NCBI GenBank assembly: GCA_944390005.1
Contig: CALXOJ010000003.1
Span: forward strand, 62,001-126,000
From: an uncultured Spirochaetota bacterium
GTDB lineage: Bacteria; Spirochaetota; Spirochaetia; JAFGXN01
Reading direction: 5' to 3'
DNA length: 64,000 nt
The notes under the pieces were generated by a model, which did not search any database, was not told where the DNA came from, and worked only from the letters and a program-made list of their open reading frames with translations. Positions 43,867 through 50,495 of the stretch are shown here, one piece after another. The position numbers were made by a program, and so were the translations under genes. How positions within the stretch are numbered: position 1 is the stretch's first letter; each line of letters opens with the position of its first letter.

Positions 43867-45033
43867 TTATTGAAATCCTTCAACCGGTGCGGCCGACTCT
43901 GTTGAAACGGCGCGGCCGAAAACGGACACCGCGGAGGCGGCTTCGTTCGGCGGTCCGAGAAAAATCAACCCGGTACATTTTTGCCCGTCCGTGAAAATCC
44001 GCAGGTAAGAGCCGTTGCTTTTTTTCAAAAAAGTTCGAGCCGAGCCGTTTTCGCCTTGCGCTTCCGGGCGGCCGAGCGACAAAACGATTTTCCCGAAGAG
44101 CGTCATCATCAATTTTCCGGCTTTCGGAGTAAAGGATTCCGAGTTGCCGGTTGCGTTGGCGGCGGCTGTCCGGCCTTGATCGCCTGCAAGAGACCACATG
44201 CCGCACAATGCACCGTTTTCTCGTTCGCAGCAGTCGCCCGCTGCGTAAACGTCGGGTGCTGACGTTTGCATTCGGTCGTTAACAAGAATCCCCCAGTTGG
44301 TCTTGATTCCCGCTTCGGCTGCCAACCGGATCCGCGGTTTAATACCGGCGGAAACAATAATGACATCGGCCGGCCGCGGCAGTTCGCCGTAAGGGGCGAT
44401 GCGGTGCGGAGCGGTCACCGTAAACTGCGCGCCGACGGAAAACGAGATTCCGTTGCTTTTTAAAAATTCAGTAATGAAAAGCGCCGCTTCGCCGTCGGTC
44501 TGTCTCCCTAAAATACGGGTAAAAGTTTCATAAACGGTGACGCGCAGACCGAGTCTGGTTAAAGATTCCGCTATCTCCAGACCGAGCGGACCGCCTCCGA
44601 TGACAGCCGCCGTTTTTCGACTCTTCGCCGCAACGTGCAGCCGCTGCACATCTGAAAAGGTCCGTATGGAAAACAGCCGCGCGTTTCCCGGGTTTTGAAT
44701 GGCCGGCAGCAAAGCATCGGCACCGCAGCAAAAAATCAGTTTATCGTAAGGGTAAATTTTCCCGGCGGTGAAAATCCGTTTTTCGAGAGTGTCGATCGAT
44801 TTAACGGTTGTTTCGGGATGAAAATGCAGTCCCGGGGTCGAAAAAAACGATTTCGGTTTAATGGGGCGCGGCGGAGAAAGATCGTCAATGATTTTTGTCA
44901 GCTGCGGGCGGTAGTAAGGCAGGTCAGGTTCGGCGTTGAACAAATCCACCCTGGCTTCGACGTCCCGTTCCAAAACGGCCGCAGCCGCCTCCGTTCCGGC
45001 AGCCCCGGCGCCGACAATAATGTAGCGGTTCAT
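43867..45033 (-). CDS. FAD-dependent pyridine-nucleotide oxidoreductase
   Basis: A 388-residue flavoprotein of the NADH:rubredoxin reductase / nitrite-reductase-like group. The FAD dinucleotide fold IVGAGAAGTEAAAAV is at the N-terminus, a second NAD(P)H-binding fold AVIGGGPLGLEIAESLTRLG lies in the middle, and the FAD contact DVYAAGDCCERENG follows. No redox-active disulfide of the lipoamide dehydrogenase type is seen. The superoxide reductase encoded 1.3 kb away on the other strand needs an electron donor, and a rubredoxin reductase would be a natural partner; that link is inference. AAAAGGAG precedes the ATG. Confidence 0.85.
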   Translation of the reverse strand: MNRYIIVGAGAAGTEAAAAVLERDVEARVDLFNAEPDLPYYRPQLTKIIDDLSPPRPIKPKSFFSTPGLHFHPETTVKSIDTLEKRIFTAGKIYPYDKLIFCCGADALLPAIQNPGNARLFSIRTFSDVQRLHVAAKSRKTAAVIGGGPLGLEIAESLTRLGLRVTVYETFTRILGRQTDGEAALFITEFLKSNGISFSVGAQFTVTAPHRIAPYGELPRPADVIIVSAGIKPRIRLAAEAGIKTNWGILVNDRMQTSAPDVYAAGDCCERENGALCGMWSLAGDQGRTAAANATGNSESFTPKAGKLMMTLFGKIVLSLGRPEAQGENGSARTFLKKSNGSYLRIFTDGQKCTGLIFLGPPNEAASAVSVFGRAVSTESAAPVEGFQ

Positions 45034-45099
45034 GGCAAATCTCCTTTTATCTATTATGCGATATATAAGATAACTTTTCCATAATTTTCAGAAAAAAAA

Positions 45100-45129
45100 T
45101 TGCACTTTTCCGTTATTCCGTGATATAAT
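45100..45129 (+). promoter_or_regulatory. Promoter of the GH16-like lipoprotein
   Basis: TTGCAC (45100-45105), 18-nt spacer, TATAAT (45124-45129), 39 nt before the ATG with AAAGGAGATG in between. Confidence 0.7.
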
Positions 45130-45168
45130 AAAAAAAGATTCATCGTTTAAAGAAAGGAGATGTAAATT

Positions 45169-46266
45169 ATGAATTCAGCGAAGAAATTGATTTTAATTTC
45201 GGCTGCATGTACGGCTTTTATTTCCTGTCCGCCGCCTCCTCCAGTAGAGCTTAAAGCGGAGTATCGGCTGAAGCCGTCTGCCGAATACAACAACGACAGC
45301 ACAACGGAGTTAAACACGCCTCCGAAGACGGTAACAATCGGAAAAGAGGATTACAAGGCAGTATACAAATTTGACTTTACGGATGCGGAAGCTGATAAAT
45401 TTTATGCTGATTTTGAGCGGCCGACACAAACGCGCCGTTCGTCGTATTGGATTACCGACATGGTTTACGTGAAAGACAACGTTTTGAATGTAACAACGCA
45501 GGCCAAAACAGGTTCACAGATTAAAGAGCTCATTAAAGGCACAGATCTTCCTCAGCCGGATGCGGATCGCGGCGGCGATGCAAAAAAGATTGGAGACAGC
45601 GACTATTGGGGCGTGACCGGCGCTGCGCTGAAAAAAGAGGGGGATCTCTACGGTCTTTACGTTGCCCGCATTGCAATGGATCGGCAGGCGGCCGGTCATT
45701 GGATGGCGTACTGGTTCTACGGTCAGGATAAGTCGAAAGAAGGCAGAGATATTGGACGCGATTACGAGTTTGACATGCTGGAGTATCATCAGATAAACAC
45801 TTCGTCCGGGAAAGTCGCTGCAACGACCCACTGGCCGATCGAATTACCCGGAAAAAGTTCTCGGGTTTCGGCGACAAAAGACATTGAGCTGAGTTATTCG
45901 CCTGCGGAATATCACACTTACGCGCTTCTGTGGACCCCGAACGAGGTGGTTTACTACATCGATTGGGAACCGGTTTCTCTCTTTTTTGCGGATGAAACCT
46001 ATTACGATACGGCTCTCTCTTCAGCAAAAATCAACAATTTGAAAAAAACACACAAAATGATTTGCGACGTGCCGCTGCAAATTCACTTCTCAAATGAAGT
46101 CGGCGGTACCGGTTGGATGGTCGGTTGGGCCGGCGCATTGAATGTTGATCAACTGAAAAGCCGAATGGATAACATGAAGGTCGACTGGTACGTTCATTAC
46201 ACCACCGATGAATTGAAGGCTGCTGCCTCTGCCGGCGGCGTGAATTACGGCGCCTACCTGGAATAA
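45169..46266 (+). CDS. GH16-family lipoprotein (beta-glucanase-like)
   Basis: A 365-residue surface or periplasmic lipoprotein. The signal peptide has a lipobox-like FISC (Cys at residue 20), then a Pro-rich linker. The catalytic signature of glycoside hydrolase family 16, E-x-D-x-x-E, is present as EFDMLE at about residues 200-205, with both putative Glu and the middle Asp retained. Flanking strands (GLYVARIAMDRQAAGHWMAY, YHTYALLWTPNEVVYYIDWE) fit the jelly-roll fold. Likely substrates are beta-1,3/1,4-glucans, galactans or related polysaccharides; specificity is not predictable. It is a single-gene unit with its own promoter and terminator. Confidence 0.87.
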   Translation: MNSAKKLILISAACTAFISCPPPPPVELKAEYRLKPSAEYNNDSTTELNTPPKTVTIGKEDYKAVYKFDFTDAEADKFYADFERPTQTRRSSYWITDMVYVKDNVLNVTTQAKTGSQIKELIKGTDLPQPDADRGGDAKKIGDSDYWGVTGAALKKEGDLYGLYVARIAMDRQAAGHWMAYWFYGQDKSKEGRDIGRDYEFDMLEYHQINTSSGKVAATTHWPIELPGKSSRVSATKDIELSYSPAEYHTYALLWTPNEVVYYIDWEPVSLFFADETYYDTALSSAKINNLKKTHKMICDVPLQIHFSNEVGGTGWMVGWAGALNVDQLKSRMDNMKVDWYVHYTTDELKAAASAGGVNYGAYLE

Positions 46267-46278
46267 AGGCTTGTTTTG

Positions 46279-46308
46279 ACCCGCTTCTTCAAGAAGCGGG
46301 TTTTTTAT
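46279..46308 (+). terminator. Rho-independent terminator
   Basis: CCCGCTTCTT and AAGAAGCGGG form a hairpin followed by TTTTTTATT, 13 nt after the GH16-like gene. Confidence 0.93.
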
Positions 46309-46319
46309 TGCCTGGTTTG

Positions 46320-46348
46320 TTGCATAAGAAGGCAAAAAACTTTATATT
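46320..46348 (+). promoter_or_regulatory. Promoter of the superoxide reductase gene
   Basis: TTGCAT (46320-46325), 17-nt spacer, TATATT (46343-46348). AAGGAG follows 8 nt later, before ATG 46367. Confidence 0.7.
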
Positions 46349-46366
46349 AATCACAAGGAGAAACAT

Positions 46367-46747
46367 ATGGATTTATTTTATCGCTGTGCCCATTGCGGCA
46401 ATCTTGTTTATGTTGTCAACAACGGTTCGGTTACGCCTTCCTGCTGCGGAGAACCGATGAAACTTTTGAAGGCGGGAGAAAGCGACGGCGCCGCCGAAAA
46501 ACACGTTCCTGTTGTATCGGTTGAAGGCAATCGCGTTTCAGTCAAAGTCGGAAGCGTTGCTCACCCGATGAGCGAAGAGCATCTCATTCAATGGATTGCG
46601 CTTTCTGCCGGAGGAAAAATGATGTTTCAGGCGTTGTCGGCTGCCGATCAGCCCGAAGCGGTTTTTGTCCTTGAGGAAAAAGGCGCGTTTACCGTTTATG
46701 AATACTGCAATCTTCACGGTTTGTGGAAAGCAAACGGAGAAAAATGA
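46367..46747 (+). CDS. Desulfoferrodoxin-type superoxide reductase
   Basis: A 126-residue enzyme that reduces superoxide to hydrogen peroxide in anaerobes. The N-terminal desulforedoxin domain keeps all four Fe ligands (C7, C10, C26, C27; CAHC and SCCGEPM). The catalytic Fe site has H46, H66, H72, C114 and H117 (KHVPVV, HPMSEEHLIQW, CNLHGLW). It is therefore a two-iron enzyme, unlike the one-iron neelaredoxin of Treponema pallidum, which has lost centre I. Its stop overlaps a 27-codon ORF that leads to bioB. Confidence 0.95.
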   Translation: MDLFYRCAHCGNLVYVVNNGSVTPSCCGEPMKLLKAGESDGAAEKHVPVVSVEGNRVSVKVGSVAHPMSEEHLIQWIALSAGGKMMFQALSAADQPEAVFVLEEKGAFTVYEYCNLHGLWKANGEK

Positions 46748-46830
46748 TGATTTTTAATCGGGAAGCGATCTTGCCCGGATTCGGGATTCCCATTTTACGC
46801 TTCTCCGCAAAAGCGGCGGTCGATTTTTAA
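46747..46830 (+). CDS. 27-residue ORF linking superoxide reductase and bioB
   Basis: Starts in a TGATG overlap with the superoxide reductase stop and ends TAA one base before the bioB ATG. It encodes MIFNREAILPGFGIPILRFS and seven more residues, mildly hydrophobic. The exact fit suggests it exists to carry ribosomes to bioB, which has no Shine-Dalgarno. Chance cannot be excluded. Confidence 0.35.
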   Translation: MIFNREAILPGFGIPILRFSAKAAVDF

Positions 46831-46831
46831 A

Positions 46832-47818
46832 ATGAGTCGCTGTGATTTTTCTCTCTTTTTAAAGCGGCTGGAAAACGGAGAGTCCCTCGGAAAGGAAGAG
46901 GCGCTTTCGGTAATCGGTGCGCCTCTTGACGAGGTGAAGGATTTTTCTGACCGTATTCGGCTGCGCTTCGCCCCGAATGACGAGTTGTGTGCGATTGTCA
47001 ACGGTAAATCGGGACGCTGTTCCGAGGATTGCCGTTACTGTGCGCAGTCGGCGTTTCATCGAACGGAAACCGCCGTTTATCCGCTGAAAGACGACTCTTT
47101 TTTGGATGACGCTTATCGAAAGGCTGAAGAAAACGGATTGGATCACTTCTCCGTTGTTACATCGGGACGTTCTCTTTCCGGTGAAGAGGTAAAGCGTCTT
47201 TCCGCTCTTTATGCCCGTTGGAGCTCTTTCGGAAAGGTGAAAGTGTGCTGTTCTCACGGTCTTTTGAGTGCTGCCGATTTTCAGCTTTTGGCAGACGCCG
47301 GAGTTTCGCGTTACCACTGCAATCTGGAAACGTCCCGGAGATTTTTTCCTTCGGTTTGCACAACACACTCTTTTGACGATAAAATCAACACTGTGCGGGC
47401 GGCGCAGGCGGCCGGGCTGGAGGTGTGCAGCGGCGGTATTTTCGGTATGGGGGAGAGTTGGGAAGACCGTATCGATATGGCATTGGAGCTGCGGTCACTC
47501 GGAATTCGGTCGGTTCCGTTGAATTTCCTGTCGCCGATTCGGGGAACGGCGTTTGAAACGCTGCCGCCGCCGGACGACGAAACCGCCTGCCGCGTTTTTG
47601 GCATTTTTCGAATGCTGCTGCCCTCCGCGTTTCTGCGGTTGGCAGGAGGACGGGCGTCGCTGAACAGGGCGGGGGTGTCTCTCTTTGAAGCGGGCGCCAA
47701 TGCCGCCATTACCGGCGATCTGCTGACGACAGGCGGCGGACAGGCGGATGCCGACCGCGCGGCGCTTGCCCGCCGACAAACCGGGAAAGGAGGCTCCTGT
47801 GACGAAAACGCTCAATGA
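46832..47818 (+). CDS. bioB: Biotin synthase
   Basis: A radical-SAM enzyme that inserts sulfur into dethiobiotin. The [4Fe-4S] motif C-x3-C-x2-C is at C63, C67, C70 (CSEDCRYCAQS), and the [2Fe-2S] ligands fit VCCSHGLLS, YHCNLETSRRFF and the Arg of LAGGRASL. Its 328 residues are normal. No other bio genes are in the window, so it may work on imported or elsewhere-made dethiobiotin. There is no Shine-Dalgarno; the preceding mini-ORF stops one base upstream. Its end overlaps murE by 20 nt. Confidence 0.94.
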   Translation: MSRCDFSLFLKRLENGESLGKEEALSVIGAPLDEVKDFSDRIRLRFAPNDELCAIVNGKSGRCSEDCRYCAQSAFHRTETAVYPLKDDSFLDDAYRKAEENGLDHFSVVTSGRSLSGEEVKRLSALYARWSSFGKVKVCCSHGLLSAADFQLLADAGVSRYHCNLETSRRFFPSVCTTHSFDDKINTVRAAQAAGLEVCSGGIFGMGESWEDRIDMALELRSLGIRSVPLNFLSPIRGTAFETLPPPDDETACRVFGIFRMLLPSAFLRLAGGRASLNRAGVSLFEAGANAAITGDLLTTGGGQADADRAALARRQTGKGGSCDENAQ

Positions 47819-49310
47819 ACTTTTGCCGGCGGTCGACGTTATAGAATTTGACGGCGATCCGCAAACGATGATTTCCGGACTGTGTTATGATTCAAGACAG
47901 GTAAAGCCGGGAGACCTCTTTTTTGCCACCGACGGGACGCACAGTGACGGGCACCGTTTCATTGCCGCCGCCGTCAACGGAGGGGCGCGCGCCGTCGTTT
48001 ATTCCGATCCTTCCGCCGAAAAAGTACCGGGAGCCGCTTACGTGCGCGTTGAATCGCCAAGGAAAGCGATGGCTCCGTTGTCGGCTGCCTTTTACAATCG
48101 GCCGGCGCAAAAGATGAAAATTGTCGGCGTTACCGGAACCGACGGCAAATCAACGACAGTCTCTTTTATTCACCGGCTGTTGCGGCTGGCAGGATATAAA
48201 GCCGCGTTTATCTCCACCGTTGAATATCAGGCGGGAGATGAAGTTAAAGCAAACCCTTACCGCCAGTCGACGCCCGAAGCGCCGGAACTGCAGCGCTTAC
48301 TGGCAGAAGCGGCCGCCGCCGGCAGCGAAATCGCCGTTTTGGAAACGACCAGCCACTCGCTTTCGCCGCTCAACAACCGGCTTGGAACGGTCTTTTTCGA
48401 TGCGGCGGTCTTTACCAATTTGACTCACGAACACCTTGAATTTCACGGCACAATGGAACGTTACCGCGACGACAAAGGCAACCTCTTTCGCAAACTGAAG
48501 CCGGAAGGGAAGGCGGTCATCAACGCGGATGACCCCGCCGCGCCGTTTTTCGCTTCGCTTTGTCGAAAATCTCAAGCTGTATTTTGCAGCATGAAAGAGA
48601 GCCGCGCCGACCTTTACGCATTCGGCGTCAAAACCGACGCAGCGGGAATGAGTTTTTGCGTTCAACCGAAAGGCCGAGGCGTTGTGGAAACCCGTCTTGA
48701 AATGCCCGGGCTTTTCAATATTTCCAATGCGGTGGAAGCGGTTGCCGCCGCGGCTGCCGTCACCGGAAAATCGGAGGAATTTTTCTTCTCCCTGCTGCCG
48801 CAGCTGCGCTCCGTTAACGGCCGCATGAACGTTATCGATGAAGGACAGCCGTTTCGGCTGATTGTCGACTACGCCCACACTCCGGGAGCGTTTGAAACCG
48901 TCTTTCCCGCGCTGCGAGCCGCAACGAAAGGACGGCTGATTGCCGTTTTTGGAAGCGCCGGTGAGCGGGATACCGGAAAACGACCGGTTCAGGGAGAAAT
49001 TGCCGACCGGTACGCCGACATTTTGATTTTGACCGACGAAGATCCGCGGGGAGAAGAGCGGAATCGCATATTAAAAGAGATTGCCGCCGGCATCCGCAGC
49101 AAAACGGAAGGGGAAAACCTCTTTCTGCTGCCAGACCGCCGCGAAGCCGTGCGCAAAGCGGTGAGTCTCGCCGCCGCAGACGATACCGTCGTTCTGCTCG
49201 GCAAAGGTCACGAATCGTGCATCATCACGGCGGACGGAAAAATTCCGTGGAACGAAGCTGAAGAGGCGCGCAAAGCGCTGAAAGAGCTCCGCCGCTCACC
49301 TCATCAATAG
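47799..49310 (+). CDS. murE: UDP-MurNAc-tripeptide synthetase MurE
   Basis: Adds the third amino acid to the peptidoglycan stem peptide. The ATP loop GVTGTDGKSTTVSF and the Mur-ligase motifs (TTSHSLSPLNNRL, YAHTPGAFETVFPALR, LGKGHESCI) are present. The start is GTG 47799, 6 nt after AGGAGG; an in-frame ATG at 47748 lies inside bioB without a ribosome site. It has 503 residues. The specificity loop reads DEDPRGEE where meso-DAP enzymes have DNPR; the EDPR form recalls the DDPR of Lys-type Thermotoga MurE. Spirochaetes usually carry L-ornithine, so ornithine is my best guess for the substrate. Confidence 0.93.
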   Translation: MTKTLNELLPAVDVIEFDGDPQTMISGLCYDSRQVKPGDLFFATDGTHSDGHRFIAAAVNGGARAVVYSDPSAEKVPGAAYVRVESPRKAMAPLSAAFYNRPAQKMKIVGVTGTDGKSTTVSFIHRLLRLAGYKAAFISTVEYQAGDEVKANPYRQSTPEAPELQRLLAEAAAAGSEIAVLETTSHSLSPLNNRLGTVFFDAAVFTNLTHEHLEFHGTMERYRDDKGNLFRKLKPEGKAVINADDPAAPFFASLCRKSQAVFCSMKESRADLYAFGVKTDAAGMSFCVQPKGRGVVETRLEMPGLFNISNAVEAVAAAAAVTGKSEEFFFSLLPQLRSVNGRMNVIDEGQPFRLIVDYAHTPGAFETVFPALRAATKGRLIAVFGSAGERDTGKRPVQGEIADRYADILILTDEDPRGEERNRILKEIAAGIRSKTEGENLFLLPDRREAVRKAVSLAAADDTVVLLGKGHESCIITADGKIPWNEAEEARKALKELRRSPHQ

Positions 49311-49323
49311 AAGGCAAGGAAAT

Positions 49324-50043
49324 ATGCTGCGAAAAATCATTCGTATTGACAAAGAAAAGTGCAGCGGCTGCGGACTCTGCGCTGCCGCCTGTCATGAAGG
49401 TGCCATCGAAATGGTCAACGGAAAAGCCGAATTGGTTCGCGAAAATTTCTGCGACGGACTCGGCGACTGCTTGCCGGCGTGTCCGACAGGAGCGATTGCC
49501 TTTGAAACCAGAGAGGCTCCCGCCTATGACGAAGCTGCTGTCAACGCCTCCCGCCGCGCAGACGCTTCAACCGAAAACTGCCGCCGTACTCACGGCGGCT
49601 GCCCCGGCTCGCAGACAGCCGTTTTTTCCCCCGTATTCGCAACATCTTCCGAAACATCGGCTTCCTCCGCACGTCCTGTATCGGAACTGCGGCAGTGGCC
49701 GGTTCAAATCAAATTGGTTCCGGTACAGGCGCCGTTTTTCGAAGGAGCTCAGCTCCTCATCGCTGCCGACTGCGCCGCTTACGCCTACGCCGCAATGCAT
49801 GAAGATTTTATCAAAGGCAAAGTGACCCTCATCGGCTGCCCTAAACTCGACTCCATCGATTACTCCGAAAAACTGACGCAAATCATCGCACTTAACGGCA
49901 TCAAAAGCGTTACTGTCGTCCGCATGGAAGTTCCCTGCTGCGGCGGTCTCCAAGTCATGACCGAAACCGCACTCAAAAGCAGCGGCCGCTTTATCCCGTG
50001 GCAGGTCGTTACCATCACCCGCGACGGACGTATCGCCGAATAA
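49324..50043 (+). CDS. 4Fe-4S ferredoxin-domain protein of unknown role
   Basis: A 239-residue cytoplasmic iron-sulfur protein. The first cluster motif C13-x2-C16-x2-C19-x3-C23 is followed by CDGLGDCLPACP (C43, C49, C53), which together can hold two clusters. A Ser/Ala-rich linker (about 75-125) leads to a conserved C-terminal domain with Cys in AADCAAYAYA, LIGCPKLD and EVPCCGGLQ. This layout is common in anaerobes (Desulfovibrio, Clostridia, spirochaetes) as an unnamed ferredoxin-like family. It lies 13 nt after murE, with an AAGGAA Shine-Dalgarno, and a hairpin-rich region follows. Redox role inferred only. Confidence 0.85.
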   Translation: MLRKIIRIDKEKCSGCGLCAAACHEGAIEMVNGKAELVRENFCDGLGDCLPACPTGAIAFETREAPAYDEAAVNASRRADASTENCRRTHGGCPGSQTAVFSPVFATSSETSASSARPVSELRQWPVQIKLVPVQAPFFEGAQLLIAADCAAYAYAAMHEDFIKGKVTLIGCPKLDSIDYSEKLTQIIALNGIKSVTVVRMEVPCCGGLQVMTETALKSSGRFIPWQVVTITRDGRIAE

Positions 50044-50453
50044 CTTCTTTCTGTTTTCATTTGGGCGTCCCGACCGCCTGCGGCGGCCGTCGGCGCCCTC
50101 CGGACCCGGTCTGCCCGACGGGCAGACGGCCTTACGGCCTCCTCCGGGCGCCTGACGCGCTTACGGCTCGGGCCGTTTTTATTTGCGAATCAAATTTTCC
50201 TTCTGAGGCGCTCTCCTTTCAACGAATTTTATCCAAGGGCGCTTTTTTTGTCATTGAAGATGCGTTGCTTTTTATTGCAACTGCCGATTTGCCGATAAAC
50301 TCCGACGGTTTTTAAAGCGATAAACCGCAAAACACCTCAGTGCCGAAGCTGCGCCTCTGCCGGCAAACTGTTTTCGCCCGCAATTCGGTTAATTTTGAAC
50401 ACTTCAAAAATAAGAGACAGTAAATATAATTTTAAATTTAATTTTCTTTAAAT
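50044..50453. other. Intergenic region with GC-rich hairpin cluster
   Basis: No gene is seen. Bases 50063-50180 hold a series of GC-rich hairpins: a long one bounded by GGGCG and CGCCC, a perfect GTCTGCCC-GAC-GGGCAGAC, a small GGCC-TTAC-GGCC, and a final terminator. The rest (50181-50453) is ordinary non-coding sequence without recognised motifs. Confidence 0.6.
50163..50180 (+). terminator. Rho-independent terminator after the ferredoxin-like gene
   Basis: ACGGC-TCGG-GCCGT followed by TTTT, the last hairpin of the GC-rich cluster, 120 nt after the stop. Confidence 0.65.
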
Positions 50454-50476
50454 GGGGGGGGGGGGTAAAATATAAC
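50447..50476 (+). promoter_or_regulatory. Promoter containing a 12-G tract, candidate phase-variation switch
   Basis: TTTAAA (50447-50452) and TATAAC (50471-50476) are 18 nt apart and the spacer holds 12 consecutive G (50454-50465). An alternative -10, TAAAAT (50466-50471), would adjoin the tract. Either way, changes in G number alter promoter spacing. AAGGAGA follows before the ATG at 50496. Confidence 0.5.
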
Positions 50477-50495
50477 CGATGAGAAGGAGACCCAT

